The notes beneath the pieces are model-generated. The model was not told where the DNA came from, did no database searches, and worked only from the letters and a program-made list of their open reading frames with translations. A program made the translations under genes and the position numbers. From contig CAJUPG010000088.1 in NCBI GenBank assembly GCA_910588455.1, forward strand, positions 1-7,038: a stretch of 7,038 bases of DNA, read 5' to 3'. Shown here one piece after another: positions 6,576-7,038 of this stretch. Source of the DNA: an uncultured Oscillospiraceae bacterium. GTDB lineage: Bacteria; Bacillota; Clostridia; Oscillospirales; Oscillospiraceae. Within the stretch, counting starts at the first letter, position 1, and each line of letters begins with the position of its first letter.

Positions 6576-7038
6576 ATGGAACAGGGAAAGAGCATCCGTC
6601 CCCAGGCGGAGGTGCGCTACGCGGCGGAGCTGGCCGCGCTGGCCGCGGAGGACGCCGGCAGCCGCAAGCCCCTGGGCTGGAAGCTGAGTCCCAGGGCCGT
6701 CCGGGATTTTATCCTGGGCCGGAAAAAGCCCCTGGCGTACCAGGGCCGGGAGATTGCCGTCAACAAAAAATACCTGGGCAACGACGCGCTGGTGGAGCGG
6801 TGCATTATCACCCTCACCGGCAGCCGGGGCCTGATGCTGGTGGGAGAGCCGGGCACCGCCAAGACCATGCTGTCCGAACTGCTGTCCGCCGCCATCAGCG
6901 GCGTGAGCACCAACACCATCCAGGGCACCGCCGGCACCACCGAGGACATGATTAAATACAGCTGGAATTACGCCCTGCTGCTCTCCCAGGGGCCAAGCCG
7001 CCAGGCTCTGGTGCCCGCCCCGCTCCACGTGGGGATGG
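6576..7038 (+). CDS. MoxR-type AAA+ ATPase, YehL-like, N-terminal part (3' truncated)
   Basis: The reading frame opens at ATG 6576, 8 nt after AAGGAGG (6561-6567), and stays open for 154 codons to the right edge. Residues 90-97 form a Walker A P-loop, GEPGTAKT, after a hydrophobic strand (GLMLV). They are followed by IQGTAGTTEDMIKY (115-128) and SWNYALLLSQGPS, a stretch I associate with the YehL-like branch of MoxR AAA+ ATPases. Walker B, the sensors and the arginine finger lie beyond the window. MoxR ATPases are ATP-driven remodelling factors that often act with a von Willebrand factor A partner encoded next door; E. coli yehL sits beside such genes. About 85 nt and a hairpin separate it from the lipoprotein gene, so a shared transcript is possible but not certain. 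The exact client is unknown. Confidence 0.9.
   Translation, partial: MEQGKSIRPQAEVRYAAELAALAAEDAGSRKPLGWKLSPRAVRDFILGRKKPLAYQGREIAVNKKYLGNDALVERCIITLTGSRGLMLVGEPGTAKTMLSELLSAAISGVSTNTIQGTAGTTEDMIKYSWNYALLLSQGPSRQALVPAPLHVGM

Noticed and set aside
6461..6955. 164-codon + strand frame overlapping the lipoprotein end and the ATPase start
   Set aside because: It crosses the intergenic hairpin, is Gly/Arg/Pro-rich, and is out of frame with the Walker A-containing ATPase that has its own AAGGAGG.
1..7038. CRISPR arrays, tRNA or rRNA genes, insertion sequences, phage or toxin-antitoxin genes
   Set aside because: No direct-repeat array, tRNA-like cloverleaf, transposase motif or terminal inverted repeats were seen on either strand.

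Overview
The window looks like chromosomal DNA from a GC-rich, anaerobic gut-type Firmicute, probably Clostridia of the Oscillospiraceae/Ruminococcaceae kind (the Flavonifractor/Oscillibacter/Lawsonibacter sort). This is inferred from the G/C-rich third codon positions, the strong AGGAGG-type Shine-Dalgarno sites, the type of FGGY kinase beside the arabinose genes, and a membrane protein whose N-terminus resembles uncharacterised clostridial proteins. The species cannot be fixed from the sequence. All genes are on the + strand.

Region 1 (1-2857) is the L-arabinose catabolic operon in the order kinase, isomerase, epimerase. It holds the C-terminal part of an FGGY-family ribulokinase (araB-like, cut by the left edge), a complete L-arabinose isomerase (araA) and a complete L-ribulose-5-phosphate 4-epimerase (araD). 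The gaps between genes are only about 12 nt. All expected catalytic and metal-binding residues of AraA and AraD are in place. Together these enzymes convert L-arabinose to L-ribulose, L-ribulose-5-phosphate and D-xylulose-5-phosphate, which enters the pentose phosphate pathway. A near-textbook intrinsic terminator (2951-2997) closes the operon.

Region 2 (2998-3191) is a spacer that appears to hold a new promoter (TTGAAA, 17 nt, TAGAAT at 3008-3036) and a leader of about 150 nt. A tiny ORF with a Shine-Dalgarno site overlaps the promoter, so the two readings compete.

Region 3 (3192-7038) is a separate, poorly characterised locus. It has a 745-residue multi-pass membrane protein with a large, probably extracytoplasmic C-terminal part that looks internally duplicated. 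Next is a 345-residue lipoprotein resembling the DUF3829 family. After a GC-rich hairpin comes the start of a MoxR-type AAA+ ATPase (YehL-like, Walker A GEPGTAKT), cut by the right edge. The two envelope proteins are closely spaced and probably co-transcribed. Whether the ATPase belongs to the same unit depends on how strongly the hairpin terminates. The function of this locus is unknown and it is the part of the window most worth following up.
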